The notes under the pieces were generated by a model. The model searched no databases. It was not told the DNA's origin and worked only from the letters and a program-made list of their open reading frames with translations. This document shows positions 54,597 through 64,000 of a stretch of 64,000 nucleotides of DNA, piece after piece (within the stretch, counting starts at the first letter, position 1; each line of letters opens with the position of its first letter). The position numbers were made by a program, and so were the translations under genes. The stretch lies in NCBI GenBank assembly GCA_032433765.1, contig JAVIAB010000160.1, forward strand, positions 36,385,780 to 36,449,779, in the 5' to 3' direction. Origin of the DNA: Megaustenia siamemsis. Lineage: Eukaryota; Mollusca; Gastropoda; Stylommatophora; Ariophantidae.

Positions 54597-55429
54597 TTCC
54601 CAACTAGACTACCGAGGCCCCCGAATTCCAAGGCTATGCCATTTGTTAATTTTGTTCTCTGTGTACTGCGATCTGCAGGCATATTTTCTCAGTTTCGTTC
54701 ACTGATAGAGAATTCACTCAAAGAAGCCCTGCAAACATCCTTATATCTCAGCACTGGTCTGCCTTTTGATCTCTTTCCATCCAAAATTACGCCATACAAT
54801 ATTTGTTTGGAAATACGAATCTTACATGCCCAGCCACCTTGGTCTGCGACTCCTAAATGTTGCCGTGATTAATGGGAGCTTGGCTCGTTGTAAAACATTT
54901 GAGTGTTTTAATTTGTTCTGCCATTTAAAGTTTATTTTTTTCGAAATAAACGCACATAAAAGCTGTTTAATTTGTTCTCCTGCCCTGCATAGGTAGTCCA
55001 CGTTTCTGATCCATATATATATATATATTGACAGGGTGAATAAATCACAAGATCTAGCTAGATTGTCAATCATTGACTGCAGGACAGACTCACCGTGAGC
55101 AACCAGTGCTGCATCATCAGAGAATAGAAGCTCCTTGATTAAGGTCTCAGTTGTTTAAAATATTGACCCCTGACGTGCTAGTTTGAATAAGGAGCCATCA
55201 GGTCTTGTATGGATGTAGATGTCTCCAGAGCCGGTTTCAAACGCAATTTATAGTCTGGAAGCGAAAAATTTCCGTATAGGGTAGGGGCAAAGATACATCC
55301 CTGTTTGACTCTACAATTCAACTCGAATATGTACACGTGAAAAAGAATCTTCATTGAGATGTTAACTAGAGAAGAAGATAATCTGAAGTATATTGTCGAT
55401 AAATTAACCCGAATTAGGATGTGTATTCT

Positions 55430-55675
55430 TAAAGAAAAAGACAGAAGTAATGGAAACAACAAAGAAAACGACATCACCGCAATGCACAATAAAGACAAGT
55501 GGAAGAATATTAACACTGGTAAATTAATTTAAATATCTGGGAACATTACTAACATCGGATGGTTGATGTACAACAGATGTGATGTGCAGAATGGATCAAG
55601 CAAAAGCAGCTTTCTAAAAAAATGAGGAAGATACTGTGCAATCCATTTTGACATAGAAACAAGAAAAAGAGTAGA
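55430..55675 (+). mobile_element. LINE-B internal fragment
   Basis: KTEVMETTKKTTSPQCTIKTS, then KYLGTLLTSDG, then AKAAF and RKILCNPF with two frameshifts. It stops at KKRV, before the usual 3' end. Confidence 0.8.
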
Positions 55676-55795
55676 ACGATCAACTATTTTTTTCTACTAC
55701 ATTCTATTCTATTATGTAAATGTAACCAATTTCAATACAGTCAAGAAAATTTCCATAAAATCTCCAAAAACGAATCAGTAAAATTACGTGTGCAA

Positions 55796-56052
55796 GTCTA
55801 CATTAGCTCAGTGGTTAGTGAACTGGACTACAAAGGACAAGAGGTAGGGTTCGATCCCAACCGACGGCTCCGGTTTCACCCAGCCTTAAATGGGTACCGG
55901 ATTTTTCTGGGAAAGTAAAGCGGCACGGGTGTAATACCGACCACATTACCCCAAAAATCATGTGCTGAAGGTCTGTAAAATGTATGGTCACTAACACCAT
56001 ATTCCCTATACGCCACTTGGCGGGACGGGGGCTCTTTACTTTTACTTTTAAG
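55796..56052 (+). mobile_element. SINE-A, near full length
   Basis: A box TAGCTCAGTGG at 55804-55814, B box GGTTCGATCCC at 55848-55858, complete core and terminus (CGCCACTTGGCGGGACGGGG, TTTACTTTTACTTTT). The first about 8 bp are lost. GTCTAC is present on both sides but is too short to call a TSD. Confidence 0.92.
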
Positions 56053-57282
56053 GTCTACCTTCCTCACGTCCTCTTCGACTGCACAGGCGACGATTCCAAA
56101 CGGCTTCCTTGGAAAAGAGAATATTTGCTTCCAGTCCCTTCCTCTTTCATGTTCCCAGGAAAAAAAACACGGCAACCAAGATATTTTCAGCGATATACTA
56201 GTCACTCCAAAGAAAAAAAAACAGCGATGTGGACCGTCAATTTTGACGTTGTCGGTTTACGTCGTTAGCGAGATCGAACTCCATGCAAGCCATATTCGGA
56301 TCCATAGGCGGAAAATTCAAACGATACCTCTGAAAAGAGATCACTATCTTTCTCACTACAACTCACTCGAATGAGTTGAGGAAAAACCATACCTAAACCT
56401 ATCAAAACAAAAACCGAAGAACAGTTTTAGTATGACGTTTTCTAAAGGCCTGTTGAACATTGACACCTTTTTCTTGGTCGTCACAACCATCAACTATGAG
56501 GAAATAACGTTGCTAAAGACGCCTGATTTGTTAGAGAGCCTCGAACAATCAACATCCAAAAGCCGTTCACATATTGCAGGGGATTTTTCTTTTAGCGAAA
56601 ACGTAAATTCATCACCGCACACACAAGAAAGGTACAACAACGCAGGACTGAAGCTGTTGATATCATTGTATCCAATCGCTGGCTAATATACTTAACAAGA
56701 AACAGTCATGGTAATTTACAAGTTATCTTGGTAGCAGACAGGTAAAATAATCAGTAAATACGTCCTCCAGCATATTAAAGATATGTAAATACGACAATAG
56801 GGCAAGTGTCGTCTGAGCATCCACAGTCGACACTAATACTCGTTACCTCTTCTCCATCACATAGGAATTTCTATAACGCAAGTTCAAGCACAAAGCATGC
56901 AGCCGAAGTCACGGTCTTTGCTCCGTTGGATATTTTAAAAATGTAATGTAAAATAATTGTAACATAAGCGACCCTTTACTAACTTCATTTTTTTGTTTCT
57001 GTCTTCTGTTTCAACGCCGATGTTTCTATGCGATATTAAAGTGTTGATACTGTACTTTAGTAATAGCGACAGCTTTAAATACAATTTTAAAGATAAAATA
57101 GCGTATATCGTGTTATTAATTCCGCTCTATTTTTTTCTAAACATTTTTCTGTCTCCTTGTTTTCCTTCGTTGAGTTCCATATATCCGCGAAGAAATTTTG
57201 TGTGGAAGAGTCTCTTCTATCATATGCGGAACATTTTAAAATACAGAACACCAGGGCTACCATAAAATAATGCCTACTATAA
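56053..57282. other. unassigned, about 1.2 kb
   Basis: Least repetitive stretch of the window. ORFs of 84-94 codons (55984-56268, 56432-56686, 56993-57265) have ordinary amino-acid composition, but I recognise no domain, splice structure or conserved motif and do not call them genes. Confidence 0.45.
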
Positions 57283-57291
57283 GCTCAACAG

Positions 57292-57727
57292 TCAGCCCTA
57301 TTATATGGCTGTGAAACATGGGAACAACAAAATTGACAATCATGAAGATACACACTTTCATTAATGGTTGCTTACGCAGAATAAAAGAATGGAGATGGCA
57401 GGACAAAATCACTAACATAGAATTATGGAAATGTACCAGTCAAATTCCAGTGGATAAAGAGATACAGCGAAGACGATGGCGCTGGATAGGATACATACTG
57501 CGGAAGCCAACTGAGAGTATTACACAACAGGCTCTTTTTTGGAATCCCCATGGGAAAAGACGAAGAGGAAGACCAAACATTCTTGGAGAAGACAGATAGG
57601 AACAGAGATAAAGATGATGGGGAAGACATGGAATGATCTTAAAAAGAATGGCAAGAAATAGAACGACTTGGAAAGTGTTTGTTGAGGACCTATGCTCCAC
57701 AGGGAGCTGAAAGGTAGAAGAAGATAT
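57292..57727 (+). mobile_element. LINE-D 3' end with 9-bp TSD
   Basis: GCTCAACAG at 57283-57291 and 57728-57736. Reads CETWEQQN, FINGCLRRIKEWRWQDKITNIE, RRRWRWIGYILRK, QALFWNPHGKRRRGRP, then a frameshift and the LCSTGS-KG end with AGAAGAAG. Confidence 0.93.
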
Positions 57728-57736
57728 GCTCAACAG

Positions 57737-58018
57737 AAAAGAATAAATAACAATTGTTAGACTCTGAACAGGCTATAATAGATACACGTACCGCCTTCTC
57801 ATCAACACCCGAAGGTTGGGAACTATTGAATGAATGTGACGGTGGCACAGGTACAATGACAGCTGAACATCTGCTACTATCATGCCCAACATAAATTGAA
57901 CAGAGAAGGTTCTTGTGGCCATCACCTGCACCATATTGGTACAAGCTATACAGTGATGCCATCAGTCCTGTGCTGATGAACGATTTCTTGGAACTTATTA
58001 AAATAATGACGTCTAGAG
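57737..58018 (+). mobile_element. LINE C-terminal zinc-knuckle-like end (LINE-H type)
   Basis: One frame with a single stop reads STPEGWELLNECDGG then TAEHLLLSCPT, the C-terminal motif of I/Jockey/CR1-like ORF2 proteins (T-EHLL-CP), then RFLWPSPAPYWYKLYSDAI and a basic tail. The purine tract starts directly at its end. Assignment to LINE-H is by motif type only. Confidence 0.6.
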
Positions 58019-58064
58019 ATGTACGCAGTAGAAGAAAAAGGCGAAGAAGAAGAGGAAGGAGAAG

Positions 58065-58096
<32 letters not shown>

Positions 58097-60710
58097 GAAA
58101 AAGACGAAGAAGTGGAAGGTGAAGAAGAAGGACAAGAAGAAAGAGTCGAAGAAGTAAAATAAGAAGAAGGACAAGAAGAAGAAGAAAGAGAAGGAGAAGA
58201 AGGAGACGAACAAGAAAAAGAAGGAGAAGAAGCTGAAGAAGAAGAAGGAGACGAAGAAGTAGGAGAAGGAGGAGACGAAGAAGTAGGAGAAGAAGGAGAC
58301 GGAGAAGTAGGAGAAGAAGGAGACGGAGAAGTAGGAGAAGAAGGAGACGGAGAAGTAGGAGAAGAAGGAGACGGAGAAGTAGGAGAAGAAGGAGACGGAG
58401 AAGTAGGAGAAGAAGGAGACGGAGAAGTAGGAGAAGAAGGAGACGGAGAAGTAGGAGAAGAAGGAGACGGAGAAGTAGGAGAAGAAGGAGACGGAGAAGT
58501 AGGAGAAGAAGGAGACGGAGAAGTAGGAGAAGAAGGAGACGGAGAAGAAGAAAAGGAAAAGAAGAAGAAGAAGAAGAAGAAGAAGAAGAAAAAGAAGAGA
58601 AGGAGACTAAGAAGAAGAAGGAGAAGAAGGAGATGGAGAAGAGGAAGAAGAATAAGAAGGAGGAGAAGAAGAAGAAGGAGATGGAGAAGAAGAAGAAGAC
58701 GAAGAAGAAAAAGGAAAAGAAGGAGACAAAGAAGAAGAGACGAAGAAGAAGTAGAAGGAGAAGAAGGAAAAGAAGAAGAAGAAGAAGAAGAAAAGAAGAA
58801 GAAGAAAGAGAAGGAGAAGAAGGAGACAAAGAAGAAGAAGAAGAAGAAGAAAGATACGAAGAAGAAGGAGAAGAAGGAGACGAAGAAAAAGAAGAAAAAA
58901 CAAGGAGAAGAAGAATAATGAGAAGGAGACGAAGAAGAAGAAAAAAAAGGAGACAAAGAAGAAAAAGGAGACGAAGAAAAAAGAATAAGAAAAAGATGGA
59001 GGAGGAAAAGAGAAGAAGAAGAAGAAGGAGAGAATTATACGAAGAAGAAGAGAAGACCAAGAAGAAGAAGAAGAAGGATAAGAGAATGAGACGAGAAGAA
59101 GAAGAAGAAGAAGATGAAAAAAACCAGAAGACGAAGAGGAAGAATAAGACGAAGAAGAAGAAAAAGAAAGAGAAGACGAAGAAGAAGAAGGAGAAGGAGA
59201 CGAATTAGAAGAAGAAGAATGAGAAGCAGTAAAAGAAGAAGAAGAAAAATAATGAGAGAAGAAGAAGGAGAAAGAGAAGGGCAAGAAGAAGAAGGAGAAG
59301 AAGAAGGAGAAAAAGAATGAGTCGAAAAAGAAGAAGAAGGAGAAGAAGAAGAAGAAGAAAAAAATGGAAAAGAAGAAGCAGTCGAAAAAGAAGAATAAGA
59401 AGAAGATGAAGGAGTCGAAGAAGAAGAATGAGAAGCAGTAAAAGAAGAAGAAGAAGAAAAAGAGGAAAAAGTAGATAAAGAGGAGAAGAAGAAGAAGGAG
59501 AAGGAGAAGAAAAAGAAACGGAGACGAAGAGGAAGAAGCAGAAAAAGAAGGAGAAGGAGACGAAGAGGAATAAAAAGTAGATAAAGAGGAAGAAGAAGAA
59601 GAAGAAGAAGGAGGAGAAGGAGAATAAGAACAAGACGGAGACGAAGAGGACGAATCAGAAGAAGGAGAAGAAGAAGGACAAAAAGAAGGAGAAGAAGAAT
59701 GAGTCGAAGAATAAGGAGAAGAAGAAGAAAAAAAGAAGAGAAGAAGTAGTCGAAGAAAAAAGAAGAGAGAAGAGAAGTAGAAGAAGAATAAGGAGAAGTA
59801 GAAGAAGTTGAAGAAGAAGAAGAAGGAGAAGGAGACGATGAAGGAGAAGAAGTAGACGGAAAAGAAGAAGAAAAAAGAGAAGAAGAAGAAGGAGAGGAGA
59901 CGAAGAGGAGAAGAAGTAGACGGAAAAGAAGAAGAAGACGAAGAAGAAGAAAAAGGAAAAGAAGAAGAAGAAGACGAAGAAGAAGAAGTCGAAGAAGGAG
60001 ACGAAGAAGAAGAAGGAGAAGAAGAAGAAGAAAAATAATGAGAAGGAGACGAAGAAGGAGGCGAAGAAGAAGCGAAGGAGACGAAGAGAAGAAGAAGAAA
60101 AAGAATGAGATGAAGAAGAATGAGAAGGAGACGAAAAGAAGAAGAATAAGGAGACAAAGAAGAAAAAGTAGGAGAAGGAGACGAAGAATAAGAAGAAAAA
60201 GAAGGAGAGAAGGTGAGAGAAAAAAAGAAGAAGAAACAAAAAAAGAATGAGAAGAAAAAGAAAAGGAGACAAAGAATAAAAATGTAGGAGAAGGAGAAGA
60301 AGAAACAGAAAAAAAAGAAAAAGAAAATAGAAGAAGAAGGAGACGAAGAGGAGAAGAAGAAGAAGAAAGGAGAAGAAAAAGAGAAGAGGAGGACGAAGAG
60401 GAATGAGAAGAATGAGAAGAAGAAGAAGGATAATAAGAATAAGAAGAAAAGAAGAATAAGAATAAGAAGAAGAAGAAGAAGAAGAAGGAGACGAAGAGGA
60501 AGAAAAATAATGAGAAGAAGAAGAAGGAGAAGAAGAAGAGAAAGAAGAAGAAGAAGAAGAAGAAGAAGGAGACGAAGAGGAAGAAGAAGAATGAGAAGAA
60601 GAAGAAGAAGAAGAAGAAGAAGAAGAAGGAGAAGCAGAAGAAGGAGAAGAAGAAGGAGGAGGAGAAGAAGAAGAAATGATGAGAAGAAGAAGACGAAGAG
60701 GGGGACGCAT
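58018..60710. repeat. 2.7-kb polypurine GAA/GGA tract
   Basis: Almost only A and G on plus, with occasional GACGAAG and GTAGAAG. Motifs GAAGAAGGAGACGAAGAAG recur without fixed period. ORFs of up to 516 codons (Ser/Leu/Phe-rich on minus, Lys/Arg/Glu-rich on plus) are artefacts. Such asymmetric tracts can form triplex (H-DNA) structures. Confidence 0.97.
58256..58549. repeat. 24-bp homogeneous block inside the purine tract, about 12 units
   Basis: GTAGGAGAAGAAGGAGACGG plus AGAA repeated with almost no variation, unlike the degenerate surroundings. Confidence 0.95.
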
Positions 60711-61318
60711 ATTAATATATTGTGAACTTTCAGGCTCTAGTTCATTGGAGCCTTCCTCCCTCCAACACCACCCATCAGAGTGTAAGAAGCTAAAGGGTAG
60801 AAACCATTGTTTGACGAAGCAGCTACTTCTGATGATCAGATTGCCTCATGCTGCGAAGCTCGGTGTAGTTTCCTATCACTGTCATAGCAGGGCAAACGTG
60901 TTATTCTTGCTAGAGAGAATATTGCCATTGGTCCTTGTCCTTTACCATTTGTACAATTTTGGTAATGAGATCAGCTCTACTTTTGGACATCTTTCTTTAC
61001 CAGACAAAATCTACACAATTAATTATTTCCCTTTCTTGATTCTTGCAATCTTTCAAGATTTTTACTAATTTATTTAGATCGTGATTTGAAAGTTTAGTTC
61101 ATTTCTGTCTTGTTACTATATTTTTTTTTCTAATATTCATTGGAAATCGTTAGTTTCTGCATTTGTTTGTTATTTATTTAACTAAATATTGTAGCTCTGC
61201 CAGGGTTTATACCAGCATGACATTATCTGCATATCTTAGACAGTTCATTATACTCGATGTTTAAGCATGGTATTTCTTCGACTTCCTCACAATCTTTCTT
61301 CGTGTGTAGAATAAATTA
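60711..61318. other. unassigned between purine tract and LINE-E
   Basis: The 130-codon ORF at 60676-61068 starts inside the purine tract and shows no domain. Otherwise AT-rich. Confidence 0.4.
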
Positions 61319-61500
61319 TTCATTCATTCATTAGGTGCCGTCTCCACATCGAAGGATGGCTACTATGGAGCGCCATTTTTCTCTGTCTCTTGTCTAGATG
61401 GTTGTAATATGTTTACCTTTCCGTCTTGTGATGTCATCGGTCCAATCTAGTCTTGATTTGTCGACATCTTACCTCCCCTGCCAAGATGACTTTTAGTAGA
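61319..61500 (-). mobile_element. LINE-E 3' end with GAAT tail
   Basis: Antisense of the RSMV-NLRCGDGT end, starting with ATTCATTCATTCATTAGGTG on plus, i.e. a GAAT microsatellite instead of GAT. Confidence 0.8.
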
Positions 61501-61658
61501 GTATCGGGTATTTTTACTTAACCCCAATCATTGTTATTTTCAGATGTGTTAAGTAGTTCTTTTTTTTTTTTACTTTCAGCTGATTGGGAACTTCCTAGTT
61601 TGTCTTCTTTTTCTTCCACTCATTCTCCCAATGTTTCTGTAGGTCCACATTCAAGGAG

Positions 61659-61840
61659 GAGCCGCGATAGCTCAGTGGTTAGTGAACTGGACTACAAGGG
61701 ACAAGAGGTAGGGTTCGATCCCAACCGACGGCTTCCGGGTTTACCAGGCTTAAATGGGAACCGGATTTTTACTGAGAAAGTAAAGCGGCACGGCGTAATA
61801 CCGACCACATTACCCCAAAAATCATGTGATGAAGGTGTGT
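61659..61840 (+). mobile_element. SINE-A, cut at its 3' end by LINE-D
   Basis: Intact A box (TAGCTCAGTGG from 61668) and B box GGTTCGATCCC, linker and half of the core; stops at GTGATGAAGGTGTGT where LINE-D starts. Confidence 0.9.
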
Positions 61841-62272
61841 TTTAGACTTTGCTGATGACATAGCTCTCATATCACACAGCCATCAACAGATGCAGGATAA
61901 ATGAGCGTACTTGATGAGAGATCACAACAGCTAGGACTGAAGATTAATAGAGATAAGACCAACATTATGATAATTAATACAGTTGGCAATAACCAAATAA
62001 AACTAGGAGAAATACCTCTATTAGATGTACAATCTTACATATATCTGGGCAGTAATATAGATAAAGAGGTAGGAACAGAAAATGATACCAAAATAAGGAT
62101 ATCAAAAGCAAGGGGAGCTTTCATTGCACTGGGAAACATGGAAATCCAAAGAAATTAGGTTAAATACAAAAATAAAATTTTCAACTCAAATGTTAAGGCG
62201 GTCCTATAATATGGCTGTGAAACATGGAGAACAACAAAATTGACAATCACGAAGATACAGACTTTCATTAAT
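61841..62272 (+). mobile_element. LINE-D RT fragment running into the purine tract
   Basis: Contains the catalytic FADDIALIS motif (61848-61874), a stop, QQLGLKINRDKTNIMIINT, YIYLGSNIDKEVGTENDTKI, RISKARGAFIALGNM, CETWRTTKLTITKIQTFIN. It ends inside this block, where GGAGAAGGAGAC begins. 5' end joins a SINE-A. Confidence 0.9.
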
Positions 62273-64000
62273 AATAAAGGAGAAGGAGACGTAGAAGAAG
62301 GAAGAAGGAGAAGGAGACGAAGAAGGAGACGTAGAAGAAGGAAGAAGGAGAAGGAGACGAAGAAGATGATGGAAAAGGAGAAGAAGAAGGAAAATGAGAC
62401 GAAGAAGAAGGAGAAGGAGACGAAGAAGAAGTAGAAGGAGACGAAGAAGAAGAAGGTAAAGAGACGAAGAAGAAGGAGAAGGGACGAAGAAGAAGAAGAA
62501 GGAGAAGGAGACGAAGAAGAAGGAAAAGGAGAAGAGGAAGAAGGAGAAGGAGGCGAAGAAGAAGAAGGAGAAGGAGATGAAGAAGAAGGAGAAGGAGACG
62601 AAGAAGAAGTAGAAGGAGACGAAGAATAAGAAGTAAAGGAGACGAAGAGAAGGAGAAAGGAGACGAAGAAGAAGAAGAAGGAGAAGGAGACGAAGAAGAA
62701 GGAAAAGGAGAAGAGGAAGAAGGAGAAGGAGGCGAAGAAGAAGAAGGAGAAGGAGACGAAGAAGAAGGAGAAGAAAGAAAGGGGAAAGAGGAAGAAGGAG
62801 AAGGAGGCGAAGAAGAAGAAGGAGACGAAGAAGGAGAAGAAGGAAAAGGAGAAGAGGAAGAAGGAGAAGAAGCGAAGAAGAAGAAGAAGGAAAAGGAGAA
62901 GAGGAAGAAGGAGAAGGAGACGAAGAAGAAGAAGGAGAAGGAGACGAAGAAGAAGGAGAAGAAGGAAAGGGAGAAGAGGAAGAAGGAGAAGGAGGCGAAG
63001 AAGAAGGAGAAGGAGACGAAGAAGAAGGAGAAGAAGAAAAGGAGAAGAGGAAGAAGGAGAAGGAGGGAAGAAGAAGAAGGAGACGAAGAAGAAGGAGAAG
63101 AAGGAAAAGGAGAAGAGGAAGAAGGGAAGGAGACGAAGAAGAAGGAGAAGAAGGAAAAGGAGAAGAGGAAGAAGGAGAAGGAGGCGAAGAAGAAGAAGGA
63201 GACGAAGAAGAAGGAGAAGAAGGAAAAGGAGAAGAGGCAGAAGAAGAAGGAGACGAAGAGAAGAAGAAGGAAAAAGGAGAAGAGGAATAAGAAGAAGGAG
63301 ACGAAGAAGAAGGAGAGAAGGAAAAGGAGAAGAGGAAGAAGGAGAAGGAGGCGAAGAAGAAGAAGAAGGAAAAGGAGAAGAGGAAGAAGGAGAAGGAGAC
63401 GAAGAAGAAGAAGGAGAAGGAGGCGAAGAAGAAGAAGAAGAAGAAGAAGGAAAAGAGGAAGAAGGAGAAGGAGACGAAGAAGAAAAGAAGAAGAAGGAAA
63501 GGAGAGAAGAATAAGGAGAATGAGACGAAGAAGAAGAAGAAGGAGAAGGAGACGAAGAAGAAGGAAAAGGAGAAGAGGAAGAAGGAGGAAGGAGGCGAAG
63601 AAGAAGAAGGAGAAGGAGACGAAGAAGAAGGAGAAGAAAGAAAAGGAGAAAGGAAGAAGGAGAAGGAGGCGAAGAAGAAGAGGAGACGAAGAAGAAGGAG
63701 AAGAAGAAAAGGAGAAGAGGAAGAAGGAGAAGGAGGCGAAGAAGAAGAAGAAGAAGGAAAGGAGAAGAGGAAGAAGAGAAGGAGACGAAGAAGAAGAAGG
63801 AGAAGGAGACGAAGAAGAAGGAGAAGAAGGAAAAGGAGAAGAGAAGAAGGAGAAGGAGCGAAGAAGAAGAAGGAGACGAAGAAGAAGGAGAAGAAGGAAA
63901 AGAGAGAGGCAGAATAAGAAGGAGACGAAGAAGAAGAAGAAGAAGGAAAAGGAGAAGAGAAGAAGAAGAAGGAGACGAAGAAGAAGGAGAAGAAGGAAAA
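62273..64000. repeat. polypurine GGAGAAGGAGACGAAGAAG tract to the window end
   Basis: Recurrent modules of about 60-120 bp containing GGAAAAGGAGAAGAGGAAG and GGAGGCGAAGAAG suggest higher-order structure. Same type as 58018-60710. Continues beyond the window. Confidence 0.97.

Larger units (their letters stand above)
53878..54623 (-). mobile_element. SINE-C with internally amplified head and tail
   Basis: TSD AATTCCAAAGCT at 53866-53877 and AATTCCAAGGCT at 54624-54635 (one mismatch), lying in the 3' region of LINE-G. Otherwise homologous to 201-532 and 2101-2417, but about 746 bp instead of 320 because two segments are tandemly multiplied (53916-54041 and 54221-54596). Confidence 0.95.
53640..55330 (-). 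mobile_element. LINE-G RT-to-3' end, interrupted by SINE-C
   Basis: Read on minus from 55330: KQGCIFAPTLYG, then in another frame the catalytic ELLFSDDAALVAHG equivalent (near 55110), DYLCRAGEQ, INFKWQNKLKHSNVLQRAKLPLI, FRSRRPRWLG, KYCMA, QKADQC-D-RMFAGLL, a basic C-terminus (DKRRRRKE) and the conserved 3' UTR to about 53640. SINE-C (53878-54623) sits between the HREQN and LELNTED blocks. Numerous stops. Confidence 0.87.

Noticed and set aside
54112..54682. Minus-strand ORFs of 105-310 codons with DYRRSDNPCSIQPP-type repeats
   Set aside because: Direct product of the 47-bp SINE-C amplification read through three units per 47 codons.
56432..56686. 84-codon ORF as a host gene
   Set aside because: Composition is ordinary but no recognisable domain, splice signals or partner; length is expected by chance.
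57690..60710. ORFs of 190-516 codons rich in Ser/Leu/Phe or Lys/Arg/Glu
   Set aside because: Translation of purine-only DNA, where stop codons are rare on the minus strand; no real protein features.
1..64000. Prokaryotic operon, phage, toxin-antitoxin or defence system
   Set aside because: No Shine-Dalgarno-led gene series, no phage or defence motif; all larger reading frames are LINE remnants or repeat artefacts.

Overview
This is eukaryotic, animal-type DNA with essentially no free-standing protein-coding genes. It is a dense graveyard of non-LTR retrotransposons (LINEs), tRNA-derived SINEs, minisatellites and microsatellites. Coding density, stop codons inside every transposon ORF, RNA polymerase III A/B boxes and target-site duplications (TSDs) all point to intergenic or intronic sequence of a metazoan. 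The one host-like coding fragment (about 30915-31653, minus) has cysteine-rich EGF-like modules behind a discoidin/FTP-like domain end. That architecture is common in gastropod and other molluscan predicted proteins, so a mollusc is my best guess; this is inference, not proof.

Families, named here for convenience. RTE-A: a full-length 3.19 kb RTE-like LINE (25384-28570) with 5'-truncated relatives at 4506-5399, 17955-18800 and 51895-52737. LINE-B and LINE-C: two related families whose 3' ends carry GAT triplets. LINE-D: ends in GAA triplets. LINE-E: a short C-terminal family ending in GAT or GAAT repeats. LINE-F: one RT fragment split by a LINE-B insertion. LINE-G: has a C-terminal zinc-finger-like motif and TA-rich tails. 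LINE-H: carries an RNase H domain. SINE-A and SINE-B have different tRNA-like heads but share one central core. SINE-C has a long body. SINE-D, -E and -F are single or few copies. R1-R5 are dispersed repeats I cannot assign to a class.

Layout. 0-9 kb: SINEs, LINE 3' ends, and a 41-bp satellite split by a young RTE-A insertion. 9-14.5 kb: LINE-E pair, LINE-C pair, and a LINE-B copy with a 5' inversion (twin-priming pattern). 14.9-24.4 kb: 14-bp array, R1 copies, LINE-B/RTE-A/LINE-C, TGTC-type array, 27-bp array. 25-32 kb: full-length RTE-A, R3 copies, 38-bp array, EGF-like gene fragment cut by LINE-B. 32.5-41 kb: 78-, 39-, 43- and 27-bp arrays around an RNase H LINE. 41-47.9 kb: LINE-C/B/D, then 31/23-bp and 30-bp arrays. 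49-56 kb: nested SINEs, LINE-G copies with internal repeats, and a SINE-C with an eightfold B-box amplification. 57-64 kb: LINE-D and LINE-H ends followed by kilobases of purine-only (GAA/GGA) DNA running off the window.

The clearest theme is that many tandem arrays start inside or exactly at the edge of a mobile element: R1, SINE-C twice, LINE-G ORF, R3 end, SINE-D head, SINE-A head, LINE-E end, LINE-H end. At least eleven insertions can be delimited by TSDs of 8-17 bp, which gives a partial order of events. I see no CRISPR, operon, phage or other prokaryotic system, and no convincing new enzymatic system. The noteworthy biology is how retroelements here seed, split and nest in satellites. 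All family and clade assignments rest on reading motifs by eye; no database search was possible.
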